Program-made: the position numbers and the translations under genes | Shown here: in pieces, positions 33,928 through 42,250 of the stretch | How positions within the stretch are numbered: position 1 is the first letter of the stretch | Layout of the letters: every line of letters begins with the position of its first letter | Assembly (NCBI RefSeq): GCF_001956315.1 | Contig: NZ_MOLY01000030.1 | Span: forward strand, 1-64,000 | DNA: 64,000 bases | Direction of reading: 5' to 3' | From: Sphingomonas montana | GTDB lineage: Bacteria > Pseudomonadota > Alphaproteobacteria > Sphingomonadales > Sphingomonadaceae | Notes under the pieces: generated by a model | Databases searched by the model: none | What the model was told of the DNA's origin: nothing | Seen by the model: only the letters and a program-made list of their open reading frames with translations

Positions 33928-34942
33928 TACGCTCGCCGATCGGCTCGCCGCCGCGATCGCCGCCGACGGCCCCATGCCGATCGACCGGTGGATGGACGCC
34001 GCGAACAGCCATTATTACGCGACACGCGACCCGCTCGGCACATCCGGCGATTTCACGACCGCGCCAGAAATCAGCCAGATGTTCGGGGAACTGGCCGGCC
34101 TCTGGCTGGCCGACCTCTGGGACCGCACCGGTCGTCCGCCCGCGGCCTATGTCGAACTCGGCCCCGGCCGCGGTACGCTCGCGGTCGATGCCCTCCGCGC
34201 GATGCGCACGGCTGGGTTGGTCCCGTTCGTCCATCTGGTCGAAACCAGTCCCGCGCTGCGCGCGGCGCAGGCCGAGCGGTTGCCGGGCGCGCACTGGCAT
34301 ACCGACGTCACTACCCTGCCTGCGGACTGCGCACTGCTCGTCGTCGCCAACGAGTTCTTCGATGCACTGCCGATCACTCAGGCGATCCGGACGGTCGATG
34401 GTTGGCGCGAACGCGTCGTGATCGACAACGACGGTGAATTTGCGTTTGCGATCGGCGACCCGGTCGCCGGCCCGAAAAATGCGCCGGACGCAGCGATCGT
34501 CGAAAACCGCCCCGTCGCCGGTGCCATCCTGTCCGCGCTGGCGCCCCGGATCGCATGCCAGGGCGGTAGCCTGCTGACCATCGACTATGGCTATCCCGGC
34601 CCGGCCTTCGGCGACACGCTCCAGGCCGTCCGGGCGCACCGCTTCGTCGATCCGCTCGTAACGCCGGGCGATACAGACCTGACAGCCCATGTCGATTTCA
34701 CGGCCCTCGCCGCCGCGGCCGCGCCGCTGGTCGCGTCCGGCCCGGTGGATCAGGGGGAATGGCTGCTGCGCCTGGGCATCGCGACCCGTGCGGCCGCGCT
34801 TGCCCGCGCCACGCCGGACCAGGGCGAAACGATCGCCGCCGCTTATCGCCGGCTCACCGCCCCCGATGCGATGGGGCATTTGTTCAAGGTGCTCGCCCTC
34901 ACCGCACCCTCCTGGCCCGAACCCGCCGGGCTGCGCGGATAG
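33911..34942 (+). CDS. NDUFAF7-like class I SAM-dependent methyltransferase (COG1565)
   Basis: A 343-aa protein of the family whose mitochondrial member NDUFAF7 methylates an arginine of complex I subunit NDUFS2. Motifs are [20 protein letters not shown] (substrate-side signature of the family), [18 protein letters not shown] (SAM motif I), [12 protein letters not shown] and LTIDYGY. GTG start, overlapping the lgt 3' end. The bacterial role is presumed similar (respiratory chain or protein arginine methylation) but is not proven. Confidence 0.9.
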   Translation: MRASPDTLADRLAAAIAADGPMPIDRWMDAANSHYYATRDPLGTSGDFTTAPEISQMFGELAGLWLADLWDRTGRPPAAYVELGPGRGTLAVDALRAMRTAGLVPFVHLVETSPALRAAQAERLPGAHWHTDVTTLPADCALLVVANEFFDALPITQAIRTVDGWRERVVIDNDGEFAFAIGDPVAGPKNAPDAAIVENRPVAGAILSALAPRIACQGGSLLTIDYGYPGPAFGDTLQAVRAHRFVDPLVTPGDTDLTAHVDFTALAAAAAPLVASGPVDQGEWLLRLGIATRAAALARATPDQGETIAAAYRRLTAPDAMGHLFKVLALTAPSWPEPAGLRG

Positions 34943-35006
34943 CCGACATCTTGCCACCGTCATAGGAAAGAGGGACGATAGCCCATCACCCGAACGGAGA
35001 CGCCGC

Positions 35007-35888
35007 ATGGATCCCGACGACCTGAAGGCCCGCGCGATCGCGCTGCACGATCGCTTCACCCATGAGACGCACGACCGTCGCGCTTTCATGGCTGATCTGG
35101 CGCGACTGGCGGGCGGGACCGCAGCCGCCGGCGCGCTGCTCGCCACGATCGGCGCGAACCCCGCCGCCGCTGCGGTCGTCGCGGCCGACGACAAGCGGCT
35201 GAAGACCAGCAACGTCCGCTGGACGGTGGGCGCCGGGCGCACCATGCACGGCTATATGGCACTGCCCGCCAAGGCGCGCGGCCGCCAGCCGGCCGTCATG
35301 GTGATCCACGAGAATCGCGGCCTGAACGACTATGTCCGCGATGTCGCACGCCGCGTCGCGCTTGCCGGCTATGTCGCGCTCGCACCAGATTTCCTGTCCG
35401 TCGCCGGCGGCACCCCGGCCGACCAGGACGCCGCGCGTGACCTGATCGGCAAGCTTGATCTGCCCCGAACGGTGCAGGACGGGGTCGAAACCCTGCGCTG
35501 GCTGCGCGGCAACCGATATGCCAGCGGCAAGGTGGGAGCGGTCGGGTTCTGCTGGGGTGGCGCGATGGTCAATCGGCTGGCGGTCGCCGCCGGGACGGGC
35601 CTGACTGCCGGCGTCGCCTATTACGGGCCGGCGCCAGATCCGGCCGAGGCCGCGCGCGTGAAGGCCGCGATGACCCTGCACTATGCCGGGCTGGACGATC
35701 GCGTGAACAAGACCGCGCAACCCTGGATCGACGGGCTGAAGGCCGCCGGCGTCCCGGTCGACGCCTATTTCTACCCCGGTGTGAACCACGCATTCTACAA
35801 CGACACATCGGTCGATCGTTACGACCGGGCGGCGGCGGACCTGTCGTGGCAACGCACCCTCGCGGCATTCAAGGCGCGACTGGCATGA
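35007..35888 (+). CDS. Dienelactone hydrolase family protein, Tat-exported
   Basis: A 293-aa alpha/beta hydrolase. The N-terminus has a Tat-like signal, DRRAFMADLARLAGGTAAAG, followed by ANPAAAA. The catalytic triad is Cys in VGFCWGGAMVNRL, Asp in YAGLDDRVNK and His in PGVNHAFYNDTS. Family members hydrolyse dienelactone or other esters; the actual substrate here is unknown. ATG 35007 follows ACGGAGACGCCGC. The GST gene starts in its stop codon (ATGA overlap). Confidence 0.9.
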   Translation: MDPDDLKARAIALHDRFTHETHDRRAFMADLARLAGGTAAAGALLATIGANPAAAAVVAADDKRLKTSNVRWTVGAGRTMHGYMALPAKARGRQPAVMVIHENRGLNDYVRDVARRVALAGYVALAPDFLSVAGGTPADQDAARDLIGKLDLPRTVQDGVETLRWLRGNRYASGKVGAVGFCWGGAMVNRLAVAAGTGLTAGVAYYGPAPDPAEAARVKAAMTLHYAGLDDRVNKTAQPWIDGLKAAGVPVDAYFYPGVNHAFYNDTSVDRYDRAAADLSWQRTLAAFKARLA

Positions 35889-36504
35889 CCGGAACGCTCA
35901 CGCTGTACACCAACCGATGTCGCGTGGCCGCATCGCCCGGTGGATGCTGGAAGAGACGGGCGCGGCCTACGACACCGTCCTCATCGGCTACGACGGTGCG
36001 ATGAAGGACCCGGCCTATCTGGCGGTCAATCCGATGGGCAAGGTTCCCGCGCTCCGTCACGGCGATACGATCGTCACCGAAACCGCGGCGATCTGCGCGT
36101 ATCTGGCGGACAGTTTTCCGGACGCTGGTCTCGCGCCGCCGCTGGCGGACCGGGGAGCCTATTATCGCTGGCTGTTCTTCGCCGCCGGCCCGCTGGAGGC
36201 CGCGGTGACCAACAGCGCGCTCGGCGCGACATTCGCTGCGGACCGGAGCGCAACGCTCGGTTATGGTTCGCTGGCCGCCACGCTCGATACGCTCGAACAG
36301 GCGCTGATCGACCGGACCTACATCGCGGCCGATCATTTCACCGCGGCCGATCTCTATATCAGCGCGCATCTCGGCTGGGGCATGATGTTCGGTAGCATCC
36401 CGCCGCGCCCCGCTTTTCAAACCTACCAGACGCGCCTCTACGAGAGACCAGCGCAGTTACGTGCCGCGGCGCTGGACGATGCCGATATACCCGCACAGAC
36501 CTGA
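35885..36504 (+). pseudogene. Glutathione S-transferase with a one-base frameshift near the start
   Basis: The frame from ATG 35885 (ATGA overlap with the previous stop) encodes MTGTLTLYTN and then goes out of frame. The frame from 35917 encodes MSRGRIARWMLEETGAAYDT and a complete GST through VNPMGKVPALRHGD, TETAAICAYLAD and a helical C-terminal domain with FTAADLYISAHLGW. Adding one C in ACCAACCGATG near 35914 joins them into LYTNPMSRGRIARWMLEE, a normal GST N-terminus. It is either a real single-base deletion or a sequencing error. If translation started at 35917 the protein would be 195 aa and lack the first beta strand. Confidence 0.85.
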
Positions 36505-36512
36505 CGCAAAAA

Positions 36513-36538
36513 GGCCCGGTGGATGACTCCACCGGGCC
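36513..36538. terminator. Strong bidirectional terminator
   Basis: GGCCCGGTGGA (36513-36523) pairs perfectly with TCCACCGGGCC (36528-36538) around a 4-base loop. On the minus strand it is followed by TTTTTGCG, and on the plus strand by CTTCCTTT. It serves the convergent GST and Bax-inhibitor genes. Confidence 0.9.
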
Positions 36539-36562
36539 CTTCCTTTGCCTGGGGCCGATGCG

Positions 36563-37288
36563 TTAGCGACGATCGCCCATGAAGCTCAGGAGGAAGCTGA
36601 ACATGTTGATGAAGTCCAGATACAGCGTCAGTGCACCCATCACGACGGACTTGCCGACGAAATCCGTACCCTGAACCTGAAAGTACATGCTCTTGATCTT
36701 CTGCGTATCATACGCCGTCAGACCCGCAAACAGCAGTACGCCGATCACACTGATGACCATCTGCATCGCCGGCGACTGCAGGAAGATGTTGATGACCATC
36801 GCAATCATCAAACCCACGACACCCATGATGAGGAACGTGCCGAAACCGGACAGATCCTTCTTGGTCGTGTAGCCGAACAGGCTCAGCCCGGCGAATGCGC
36901 CCGCCGTAGCGAAGAACGTCGTCGCGATCGACGTACCGGTGTAGACGAGGAAGATCGTCGACATCGACAGGCCCATCACCGCGGCGAAGGTCCAGAACAG
37001 CGCCTGCGCGGTCGTCGTCGAAAGGCGATTGATGCCGAAGCTCAGCACCATCACGAAAACCAGCGGCGCAAAGATGATCAGGTAACGCAGCGGCGTCGTC
37101 ATGACCTGCTGCGCCAGTCCACTCGACGCAAAGCCGAGCGCGACCAGACCGGTCAACAGGACGCCGGATGCCATATAGTTGTAGACCGAAAGCATGTAGG
37201 ACCGCAGCCCTGCATCCCGGGCCGCGGACGCATCCCGGCCTGCCGAGCGCGGCACGGCCGTCGTACGGGGGTCAGACCAATTCGCCAT
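36563..37288 (-). CDS. Bax inhibitor-1/YccA family membrane protein
   Basis: A 241-aa inner membrane protein with seven hydrophobic segments after a soluble N-terminus of about 30 residues. The family signatures GINRLSTTTAQALFWTFAAV and LTAYDTQKIKSMY (with the conserved Asp) are clear. Bacterial members are proposed pH-sensitive calcium channels or modulators of membrane proteases; the role here is not known. It is monocistronic, with its own terminator at 36513-36538, and is divergent from the MFS gene. Confidence 0.92.
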   Translation of the reverse strand: MANWSDPRTTAVPRSAGRDASAARDAGLRSYMLSVYNYMASGVLLTGLVALGFASSGLAQQVMTTPLRYLIIFAPLVFVMVLSFGINRLSTTTAQALFWTFAAVMGLSMSTIFLVYTGTSIATTFFATAGAFAGLSLFGYTTKKDLSGFGTFLIMGVVGLMIAMVINIFLQSPAMQMVISVIGVLLFAGLTAYDTQKIKSMYFQVQGTDFVGKSVVMGALTLYLDFINMFSFLLSFMGDRR

Positions 37289-37502
37289 CGCGATATATCT
37301 CCAAGATCAGGCGCGAAACGCGCCCTCAAGTCCATAATATCGTCGGAAGACAGCCGAATTTCAAGCCACCGGCCGCTGGGGACTGTGTCAAATCGTTGCT
37401 GGCTGCCCCGCTTCTCGCGCTGCAATCGCCGCTTTACGCCCACGTCAATGTCTTGCACACAGTTCGGTACGCGACGGCAATGATCGCGACGGGAGTGGAA
37501 CG

Positions 37503-39107
37503 ATGGATGGAGCAGCGCGGACGGGCGGCTATCGGTGGTATGTCCTCGGCCTGTTCACGGTCGTCTATGCCTTCAACTTCATCGACCGCCAGATCGTCAC
37601 GATCCTTGCTCCGTATCTGAAGGCGGATCTCGGGCTGACCGATGCTCAGATCGGCCTGCTGTTCGGCACGGCGTTCGCGTTGTTCTACGCGTTGTTCGGT
37701 CTTCCGCTCGCCCGGCTGGCCGATGGCTGGAACCGCGTCCGGACGCTGTCCATCGGTCTTGGTTTCTGGTCCGCGATGACCGCCTTTTCCGGCACGGCCG
37801 CAAACTTTGGTCAGCTTGCGCTGGCTCGGGTCGGGGTGGGAGTCGGCGAAGCGAGTGCCAGCCCCTCCGCCTTCTCGATCCTGCAGGACTATTTTCCGAA
37901 GGCTCAACGCGCGACCGCGCTCGCCATCTACTCCAGCGGGATCTATCTGGGTGCCGGGGCGTCGCTGATGATCGGCGGTCATATCGTTGCACTCTGGGAC
38001 AGGCTCTACCCCGCCGGTACTGCGCCATTCGACCTCGCCGGTTGGCAGGCCGCCTATATGGCCGTCGGCCTCCCCGGTCTTTTCCTCGCATTACTGGTGG
38101 TGACCACCGTCCGCGAACCGGTCCGCGGTGCCATTGACGGCCATCCACATTCGGGTGATCCGCATCCGTTCCAAGCCGCTTTCCGGGAGCTTGGTACGCT
38201 GTTTCCGCCGTTCAGCCTGCTCTCGCTCCGCCGGCTCGGTGCGACGCGCGCGCTGATCCGAACGAACCTCCTGATGCTGGCCGCGATCGTCCTGATCGCA
38301 ACCGCGGTCGTCTGGCTGACCGACGGTCTGCTGGCACCGGCCAAGCGGGCACCAATTTTTGCCATGGGCAGCACGCAGATCACGACCAACATGGTGCAGT
38401 GGGCCGCCATCGCGGTGGGCGCCTATGCCGTCTGCTCGTGGATCCAGTCGATCCGACTCCGCGACCCGGAAGCGACCGAGTTGATGCTCGACTCGCCCAG
38501 TTTCGTCGCGGTCGCGATCGCGGGGGGCTTCCTCAGCTTCGGCAGTTACGGACTCAGCGCCTTCATCTATCTTTACGGCAACAGCTATCTTGGAATGGAG
38601 CCGGCGGACGGGTTCACGATCGGCGCCATCGCCGCCATCGCCGGGGGTCTTGGAACCACCCTCGGCGGCATGCTCGCCGACGCTGCCCGCCGCCGCCATC
38701 CCGGCGGCCGGCTCTATGTCGCGGCCGCAGCGGCTGGTTTGAGTGGGATGCTGACGATCGCCCAGTATCTTATCGACGATCTGACGACCTTCTACGTCCT
38801 GAACTTCACCGCCATCCTCTGCCTGACCATGTGGCTCGGTCCGGTCTTCGCGACGGGTCAGGATCATGTCCTGCCCCGCATGCGCGGCACGGCCACCGCG
38901 GTCCAGTTTCTGGGGATCAACCTGATCGGCCTTGGCCTTGGCCCCTATTGGGTCGGACTGGTCAGTGACATCACCGGCAGCCTGCGGATTGCGATCCTTA
39001 GTGCCGTCGTCCCGATCCCGATCGTGATCGTGCTATTCCTGTTCGCCGCCCGCCGCCTCCCGGCGGCGGAAGCACGCGTGGCGGCATTGGCAGCCGCCAC
39101 GCGCTGA
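37503..39107 (+). CDS. Major facilitator superfamily transporter
   Basis: A 534-aa permease with about twelve membrane segments. The first motif region, YAFNFIDRQIVTILAPYLKADLGLTDAQ (in part), and the loop motif GLPLARLADGWNRVRTLSIG mark the MFS fold; the longer hydrophilic loop near residues 200-260 and an extra helix pair are notable. It is of the kind often annotated as hexuronate- or spinster-like, but the substrate is unknown. GGGAGTGG precedes the ATG. It converges with sodC, four bases apart. Confidence 0.9.
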   Translation: MDGAARTGGYRWYVLGLFTVVYAFNFIDRQIVTILAPYLKADLGLTDAQIGLLFGTAFALFYALFGLPLARLADGWNRVRTLSIGLGFWSAMTAFSGTAANFGQLALARVGVGVGEASASPSAFSILQDYFPKAQRATALAIYSSGIYLGAGASLMIGGHIVALWDRLYPAGTAPFDLAGWQAAYMAVGLPGLFLALLVVTTVREPVRGAIDGHPHSGDPHPFQAAFRELGTLFPPFSLLSLRRLGATRALIRTNLLMLAAIVLIATAVVWLTDGLLAPAKRAPIFAMGSTQITTNMVQWAAIAVGAYAVCSWIQSIRLRDPEATELMLDSPSFVAVAIAGGFLSFGSYGLSAFIYLYGNSYLGMEPADGFTIGAIAAIAGGLGTTLGGMLADAARRRHPGGRLYVAAAAAGLSGMLTIAQYLIDDLTTFYVLNFTAILCLTMWLGPVFATGQDHVLPRMRGTATAVQFLGINLIGLGLGPYWVGLVSDITGSLRIAILSAVVPIPIVIVLFLFAARRLPAAEARVAALAAATR

Positions 39108-39110
39108 GCG

Positions 39111-39662
39111 TCAGGTCGGCGTTACGACGCCGCACGCCAACCGTGCGCCGCTGTTGCCGGACGGATCGGTGCGGTAGTCATCTGCCGCCGCATGGATGAT
39201 CAGCGCTGCACCATCCGCATCCATCAACGGCGTTGCGCCACCGGTCAGCATCGCGCCTGCCAGTGTGGTTTCCGCGCGGCCGGTACCGTCGGCGCTGATC
39301 TCGATGTTTGGCAGGTCGCCACCATGCGGCCCGACACCCGAATCCTTGCCATGCTTCATCGCCGTCGGGTTCCAATGCCCGCCCGCGGTCGTGAAGTCCG
39401 GCGCGTCGCAGCGTCCCGTCATATGGAAATGCAGCCCCTTCGGACCGAGCGTCATCCCCATCGCAGTCACCGTCATCTGCAGCCCGGCCGCCGTCTGCCG
39501 CAACGATGCGGTTCCCTTCTGCGCGCCCGAGGCATCCAGCAGCATGACCGATGCGCCGGCCGCCGCCATGTCGCCCTGAGGCCGCCCGGTTCCCCCGTCC
39601 ATCGCACAACCGCTCAACGCCACGATGCATGTCGTCGCAACACCCAAAACCAACCTGTTCAT
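39111..39662 (-). CDS. sodC: Cu-Zn superoxide dismutase, lipoprotein form
   Basis: It converts superoxide to hydrogen peroxide and oxygen in the periplasm. The 183-aa product has a lipobox (VALSGCA). The copper and zinc ligands are in GLHFHMTGRCDAPDF, GGHWNP, KHGKDSGVGPHGGDLPN and IIHAAADDY, and the disulfide partner Cys is in ARLACGVV. ATG 39662 is preferred over the upstream ATG at 39680, because GGGAGG lies seven bases before it. It probably protects against external oxidants. Confidence 0.93.
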   Translation of the reverse strand: MNRLVLGVATTCIVALSGCAMDGGTGRPQGDMAAAGASVMLLDASGAQKGTASLRQTAAGLQMTVTAMGMTLGPKGLHFHMTGRCDAPDFTTAGGHWNPTAMKHGKDSGVGPHGGDLPNIEISADGTGRAETTLAGAMLTGGATPLMDADGAALIIHAAADDYRTDPSGNSGARLACGVVTPT

Positions 39663-40423
39663 ATTCAGCCTCCCAGCCATGCTATGGGGGTTGAACGCGC
39701 GCTTGGCAGCCTGGTTGCCAACGCGTACGCCGACGGTGCATCTGCGAGTCCAGCCTTAGCTGGCGATAATGGCCAACCGGCAAACCGCGTAGCCCAGCCG
39801 TGAACGCCTTTCGTGAGACCGGACCCTCGTCAAATCACCGCGCTGGCAGGACCGATGCGATACACGCGCGGGTCGGCCCGGATTCGCGTGTTCGTGACAG
39901 GACCAGATCATTCGTTCAGGTCCCGGCTCGGGCCGATCCATGAAAGTTGGGACAACCTGGCACGACCCGATTCGAACCAGTGGTGTTCGAGTCGGTCTGC
40001 ACAGAGCGCGACATTCGCAACAGAATCTCGCTAACCTAGCGCGGATTTGGGCCCGCACCCGAAATTTTTGCTTGAGCAAACCGACTATCCAGATCGCAGC
40101 CGGCCATCTCTGCACGTGGAGCAGAAGGAAGCCACTGAAGTCGAATTCCACGTAACATGTGCGGCCCCTCACCAAGGCGAGAGGCCCACCTTTTGCGGGA
40201 TGCCCCGGACGATACTGCCCTTGGCCCACTCAGGTTTTGAAAACTGGATAGCCACACATCAGTCCTGGCCTGGCTATCGTGTCGTCAAAATGCCCGACCG
40301 CCAGAAAGTCGACGAAACGGCAGACACCACTACGCGCATTGCCGCACACACGAAAAAGGCCGGACCCTTGCGGGACCGGCCTCTCCGTTTCGCTGTCCCT
40401 GCCCGTAAGCAAGGACAAGAAAA
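39663..40423. other. Intergenic region without supported genes
   Basis: Several overlapping frames exist on both strands but none has family features or a good ribosome binding site. A short tRNA-like T-arm segment (GGTTCGAATCGGGT on the minus strand, near 39965) has no matching acceptor or anticodon arms. The ompA terminator lies at its end. Confidence 0.5.
40358..40381 (-). terminator. Terminator of the OmpA-family gene
   Basis: On the minus strand GGCCGG...CCGGCC with an inner CCC/GGG pairing is followed directly by TTTTTCGTG, a typical intrinsic terminator about 40 bases beyond the stop codon. Confidence 0.85.
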
Positions 40424-41533
40424 TTACATGCCCGAACCCGGACCGTAGGTGATTTCCACGCGACGGTTCTGCGGCTCGCGCACACCATCGGCGGTTTCCA
40501 CCAGCGGGCGGCTTTCGCCGAATGCTTCGGTCGTGATCGAACCTTCGCCGATGCCCTTACCCGACAGGTAGGACTTCACCGCGTCTGCACGACGCTGCGA
40601 AAGGCCGACGTTGTACTGGTCCGAACCCGACTTGTCGGCGTGACCGGCGAGCATGACCGAAGCCGAACCCGAGGTCGCGAACGCCTGTGCGGCGTTGTCG
40701 AGGATGGTGGCGGCTTCCGGCGTGATGTCCGACTTGTCCCAATCGAAGAACACGATGAACGGACCGGCCGGGATCGGCGCGACGGGCGCCGGTGCGACTG
40801 GCTCAGGCGGCAGCGGCGCAGGCGCCGGAGCCGGCTCGACCGGAGGCAGCGGTGCTGGCTCGCCGAAGTTGAACACCAAGCTGGCGAGCAGCGAGTGCGA
40901 ACGGAAACGACCTTCCGCTTCCGAACCGTTGCCACCGGTGTAGCGCAGGTTGTCGACGTTGAAGAAACGGTACTTCAGACCGAAATCGACATTGTCGGTG
41001 ACCGGATAGCGCACGCCGGCAATTGCCTGCCATGCGAAACGCGTGTCGCTGTCGTCAATGGCGTTCAGGCCACCGTTAAAGCGGTAGATGTTTGCCGAGA
41101 CGCGAGCGATACCCGCACCACCACCGACATACCCGTTCAGGCCGTCGTCGGCACCGAAGTCGAGCAGACCGTTGACCATGAAGCTGAGCGCGTCGGTCGA
41201 ACCCGAACGCTTGCTCTCGTAACGACCGTTAGGAACGCCGCCGAAGTTCTGCGGAAGACCCGACTTGGTCAGGGCTTCGTTCTCGGCCTTCTTGTAGCCG
41301 ACTTCGCCTTCGATGCGGATCGGACCGAAGTCGTATCCGACGATGCCGTCGACGTCGAAACCATATTCATGGTCGACGGCCAGGCCGTTGTTGACAGTGC
41401 CGATATCGAACTGCGAATCTTCGACGAGCATCGCGCCGCCTTCGATTCCGACATACCAGGCGTTGTCCTTCGCCATGGCAGGCGTCGCGAGCGCCGTGGT
41501 AGCAAGCGCGACCGTGATGGCCAGCTTACGCAT
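40424..41533 (-). CDS. OmpA-family outer membrane protein
   Basis: A 369-aa porin-like protein. A signal peptide (1-21, ending TPAMA) is followed by an eight-stranded beta-barrel (about 25-225) with alternating aromatic segments such as NAWYVGIEGGAML and VDFGLKYRFFNVD. Then come a Pro/Ala-rich linker (PAPLPPVEPAPAPAPLPPEP, near 228-247) and the peptidoglycan-binding OmpA domain with FFDWDKSDITPEAATILDNA and GHADKSGSDQYNVGLSQRRA. It tethers the outer membrane to the wall. AGGGGATTTAT precedes the ATG, and an intrinsic terminator follows. It lies next to the GTA cluster but is not part of it. Confidence 0.95.
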   Translation of the reverse strand: MRKLAITVALATTALATPAMAKDNAWYVGIEGGAMLVEDSQFDIGTVNNGLAVDHEYGFDVDGIVGYDFGPIRIEGEVGYKKAENEALTKSGLPQNFGGVPNGRYESKRSGSTDALSFMVNGLLDFGADDGLNGYVGGGAGIARVSANIYRFNGGLNAIDDSDTRFAWQAIAGVRYPVTDNVDFGLKYRFFNVDNLRYTGGNGSEAEGRFRSHSLLASLVFNFGEPAPLPPVEPAPAPAPLPPEPVAPAPVAPIPAGPFIVFFDWDKSDITPEAATILDNAAQAFATSGSASVMLAGHADKSGSDQYNVGLSQRRADAVKSYLSGKGIGEGSITTEAFGESRPLVETADGVREPQNRRVEITYGPGSGM

Positions 41534-41731
41534 ATAAATCCCCTTTCGTTCGTGTCCCGGAAGGAACCCGTGGTTTTCCTAACTAACCCGACCCCCCCAC
41601 GCAAGCGTACTGGACCCGGAAGCGTTGCAAAAAGGACACTTAGGCACCAGAAGTGCCACGCTTCCATCCTGCAGACGAGGCCCTTAACACAGTAAGCGCC
41701 TCCCGGTTTCGCACGTGTCGAAAAAAAAGAT

Positions 41732-42232
41732 TCAGGTGGCAATAAGGCCATGGTTTCGCAGTGCCAGCAAGATCGAAATGAGCGTTGCACGCGCTTCCAC
41801 ATCCACGGTCGTGCCGCCCGCCATGTCTGCGATCGCGGGCTGGCGGGCGCCGACCACCGGCAACCCGTCGCAAGCGAGGCCGGCCGCCGGGAAAGGGCCC
41901 GTGCTCCACGTCGTGCCCGTCCAATAGGCATGCAGCCCCCGGTCCACGACCCAGGCCAGCATACCGAGGGCCGGCAGGACGAACCGCCAGCCGCCGTCGG
42001 TCCAGCCGGCAATCTGCCCCCGCCGTCCGGCCCATGCGCCCACCGCGTCGGGCGGCACCGCCCATGCCCTGCCGATTACCGGATCGCCCGGCGGCACCGC
42101 AAGCATCAGCGTTTCGACGACTGGGTGCAGCGCCATATCGACGATCGCCAGCGCCTCGTTGTGCGTCACTTCCTTCTGCCCCTGCCCGGACAGGATCCAG
42201 GGCAACCCGAACCGTACGCTCTCATCGGCCAT
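41732..42232 (-). CDS. DUF2793 domain protein, last gene of the GTA cluster
   Basis: A 166-aa protein with the DUF2793 features LPWILSGQGQKEVTHNEALA, GAWAGRRGQIAGWTDGGWRF and LAWVVDRGLHAYWTGTTW. This family occurs at the ends of GTA and siphophage tail modules and is thought to be a tail fibre or tip component. It starts 18 bases after the tail hub gene. The C-terminal part (VDVEARATLISILLALRNHG) is helical and resembles a short fibre end. It is probably an attachment protein, by inference. Confidence 0.85.
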   Translation of the reverse strand: MADESVRFGLPWILSGQGQKEVTHNEALAIVDMALHPVVETLMLAVPPGDPVIGRAWAVPPDAVGAWAGRRGQIAGWTDGGWRFVLPALGMLAWVVDRGLHAYWTGTTWSTGPFPAAGLACDGLPVVGARQPAIADMAGGTTVDVEARATLISILLALRNHGLIAT

Positions 42233-42250
42233 GTCGATTCTCCCAATGTT

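Noticed and set aside
39930-40010. A tRNA-like T-arm segment (GGTTCGAATCGGGT on the minus strand)
   Set aside because: The T-stem has a mismatch and no acceptor, D or anticodon arms can be folded around it, so it is at most a fragment.
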